Shown here in pieces: positions 63,301-64,000 of a stretch of 64,000 nucleotides of DNA. This DNA is from Pseudomonas mandelii (lineage in GTDB: Bacteria > Pseudomonadota > Gammaproteobacteria > Pseudomonadales > Pseudomonadaceae). The notes under the pieces are model-generated. The model saw only the letters and a list, made by a program, of their open reading frames with translations. It did not search any database and was not told the origin of the DNA. The stretch lies in contig NZ_JAMYDU010000011.1 of assembly GCF_024138395.1 (NCBI RefSeq), forward strand, positions 79,964-143,963. The letters run 5' to 3'. How positions within the stretch are numbered: the first letter of the stretch is position 1; each line of letters starts with the position of its first letter. The position numbers and the translations under genes are program-made.

Positions 63301-63829
63301 CATTTCGTAACTGATGGCGGCCTTCTGCCCAGTCTTCGAGCCAGTCGGCACGGTAGACCTGATATTGGTCAAACAGGTCCGCCAGCCGCTCCGCCAATTG
63401 ATAGCGTTTACGTAAGTCGGTGTCATTGGTAAGAAAGCGCTGCAGGGGTTCGAAGTGCGGCTGGTTGATCAACTGTGGTAGCAGGCGCATCAGACGCCAA
63501 GTCAGCGGGGCTTTATCGAGCAGGGATTTGACCGGGATTTCGTCACGTCCCAGCACCATGCGATAGAGCTGCCACATGAAGCTGCCCGGTAGCTGCACGT
63601 CGATAGCTGCCGCAATTCCGCAGCCGCCCATGTCATCATCTTCAGGGTCTTCCGCCAATGCCAGCTTAAGCCACTGGGCGATGCCATTGCTCTGTACCAG
63701 GGCGATTTCATTTTCCAAGGGAGCCAGCGGGTAGCGCCGCATCCAGCTGACCACCAGGCTGCGTAACTCGTCCAGGCGGTTGCCGTGAACCACCATAAAA
63801 CCAGCACTGAGGGACGTAGCGTCCGGCAT
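60377..63829 (-). CDS. recC: Exodeoxyribonuclease V gamma subunit
   Basis: This 1150-aa Chi-recognising subunit of RecBCD opens FMVVHGNRLDELRSLVVSWM and includes ENEIALVQSNGIAQWLKLAL, VIVFGISSLPAQALEALAGL and PFKLVCLLGMNDGDYPR, all typical of RecC; the helicase and nuclease motifs are inactive as expected. The ATG at 63829 has AAGGA upstream. First gene of recCBD; its promoter lies in the 110 bp to the rrn terminator. Confidence 0.96.
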   Translation of the reverse strand: MPDATSLSAGFMVVHGNRLDELRSLVVSWMRRYPLAPLENEIALVQSNGIAQWLKLALAEDPEDDDMGGCGIAAAIDVQLPGSFMWQLYRMVLGRDEIPVKSLLDKAPLTWRLMRLLPQLINQPHFEPLQRFLTNDTDLRKRYQLAERLADLFDQYQVYRADWLEDWAEGRHQLRNGRGEAKALTPANCWQAELWRALLLDVGEQGMAQSRAGVHQRFIERINSLDVAPSGLPSRVIVFGISSLPAQALEALAGLARFSQVLLCVHNPCRHHWADIVADKDLLRHQYKRQARKSGMPVVLDSQTLHQHAHPLLAAWGKQGRDYINLLDSYDDPNSYRSAFRDGRIDLFSENLPQNMLNQLQDDILELRPLNETRERWPAVDLKKDESIRFHIAHSAQREVEILHDQLLARFSADPDLRPRDVIVMVPDIDSYAPHIRAVFGQLDRFDPRFIPFTLADQGQRGRDPLLIVVEHLLKLPDSRFPVSEILDLLDVPALRARFGVEERDLPTLHRWIEGAGIRWGMNAEQRAGLGLPEELEQNSWRFGLRRMLLGYAVGSASACEGIEPYDEIGGLDAALIGPLVALLDALEVAHQELTQPAAPKQWGSRLQALVQLFFLASNEHDDYLLAQLEELRETWLDTCESVGLQDELPLTVVREAWLAGLDQGRLSQRFLAGAVNFCTLMPMRAIPFKLVCLLGMNDGDYPRAQPPLDFDLMGSDYRPGDRSRREDDRYLLLEALLSAGDQLYISWVGRSIRDNSERPASVLIGQLRDHLGSGWRLHDDNDDLLESMTQEHPLQPFSARYFHEGDDLFSYASEWQVLHQTSDRATDIEVLEPYVQDEPLSLGQLQDFLRNPVRHFFSQRLKVFFEAAEVPLADEEPFVLDALQRYSLSDSLLEAALGQLDQTDQVLEAQAKRLQNSGLLPMAGFGECLQRELIEPLPDLLLRYQQLLALWPNPLTSALPVSLELQGLRLEGWLSGLHQRADGGLLSVTTIPNSIGSIKARKWHRLTRPWVNHLVACASGMPMTTALVANDDSLLLGPMAEAAASRILGDLLLAWQTGMRQPLPIAVKTAFAWLAQTDPAKADAAARKAYEGDGQTTDGERRESPALARQFADYDALIADETFPDWCDALYRPLFEASWRSSTSEEARS

Positions 63830-63942
63830 AAAGGCTTCCTTGGAAAAATACAAAAGCTAGGGCCGAACCTTAGCACTGTCGTCAGACTGTGACAGCCGGA
63901 AGCGGTCCGATAATGCTGTACGAACTTTCCTGCGGACAAAAC

Positions 63943-63976
63943 AAAACCCCTACCTGCAGATGCAGATAGGGGTTTC
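63943..63976 (-). terminator. Terminator of an rRNA operon entering from the right
   Basis: The minus strand reads AAACCCCTA...TAGGGGTTT as a stem, followed by TTGTTTTGT, 8 bp after the 5S rRNA end. Confidence 0.85.
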
Positions 63977-63983
63977 GGAATTT

Positions 63984-64000
63984 GATCTTGACGATGACCT
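63984..64000 (-). rRNA. rrf: 3' end of 5S rRNA (partial)
   Basis: The minus strand reads AGGTCATCGTCAAGATC, the last bases of Pseudomonas 5S rRNA, then an rrn-type terminator. The rest of the gene is beyond the window. Confidence 0.8.

Overview
The window looks like a chromosome segment of a Pseudomonas of the fluorescens group. The evidence is the GC-rich codon use of the backbone, the lldEFG-dld lactate genes, a tmRNA with the tag ANDETYGEYALAA, the yfiRNB (tpbB-type) cyclic-di-GMP operon, and recCBD next to an rRNA operon. Pseudomonas-type REP elements ('gtaggagcgaggcttgcccgcgaag' family and 'agatcgcagccttcggcagctcc' family) lie between the backbone genes. All family names come from reading motifs; no database search was possible.

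Layout. (1) 1-5700: end of a lactate-oxidation operon (lldE end, lldF, lldG, dld), all overlapping by ATGA or TGATG, then a small exported protein. (2) 5747-6140: ssrA (tmRNA). A tyrosine integrase gene starts 190 bp after its CCA end, and a decayed copy of the ssrA 3' end followed by a native-looking terminator sits at 29611-29670. I read 6141 to about 29632 as a 23.5-kb genomic island integrated in ssrA. (3) Inside the island is a block at 7813-21457 bounded by inverted clusters of a 23-bp repeat. It holds a 1792-aa STAND-type NTPase with a nuclease-like N-terminus, an Orc1/Cdc6-type AAA ATPase, an McrB with an EVE-like insert, McrC, and a membrane-anchored orphan. Two inverted copies of a 185-bp MITE also lie in this block, one of them in the relic of a fic gene. 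Next comes a four-gene overlapping module (DUF3987 protein, small protein, second tyrosine recombinase, small protein), then a possible PD-(D/E)XK protein and an exported-protein locus. A second, 1.4-kb block with the same 23-bp repeat family encloses a single gene for a protein with an RNxxxH (HEPN) motif. No transposase gene is visible in either repeat-bounded block.

(4) 29,640-36,700 is a second variable zone. Two decayed copies of a cysteine-hydrolase gene flank a three-gene operon, higB toxin / higA-ImmA fusion / T4 beta-type protein, which has a clear promoter and two dyad operators. After this come two copies of a small DUF6124-family cassette, the second one truncated, with a histidine phosphatase between them, and an orphan XRE regulator.

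(5) 36,700-64,000 is ordinary backbone: a histidine phosphatase and PAP2 phosphatase pair, an HBM-type chemoreceptor, a glyoxalase-fold protein, a SulP transporter, LysR regulators, two flavodoxin-fold quinone reductases, an ABM monooxygenase, a TauE/SafE permease, a MerR regulator, a cupin, mmsA-mmsB with a divergent LysR regulator, yfiRNB and recCBD. The last 17 bases match the 3' end of a 5S rRNA on the minus strand, so an rrn operon lies just beyond the right edge.

Functionally, the island appears to be a carrier of anti-phage genes (restriction of modified DNA by McrBC plus several uncharacterised nucleases and ATPases). The most original signal is that two separate defence-like cargoes sit between the same transposon-like ends without any transposase.
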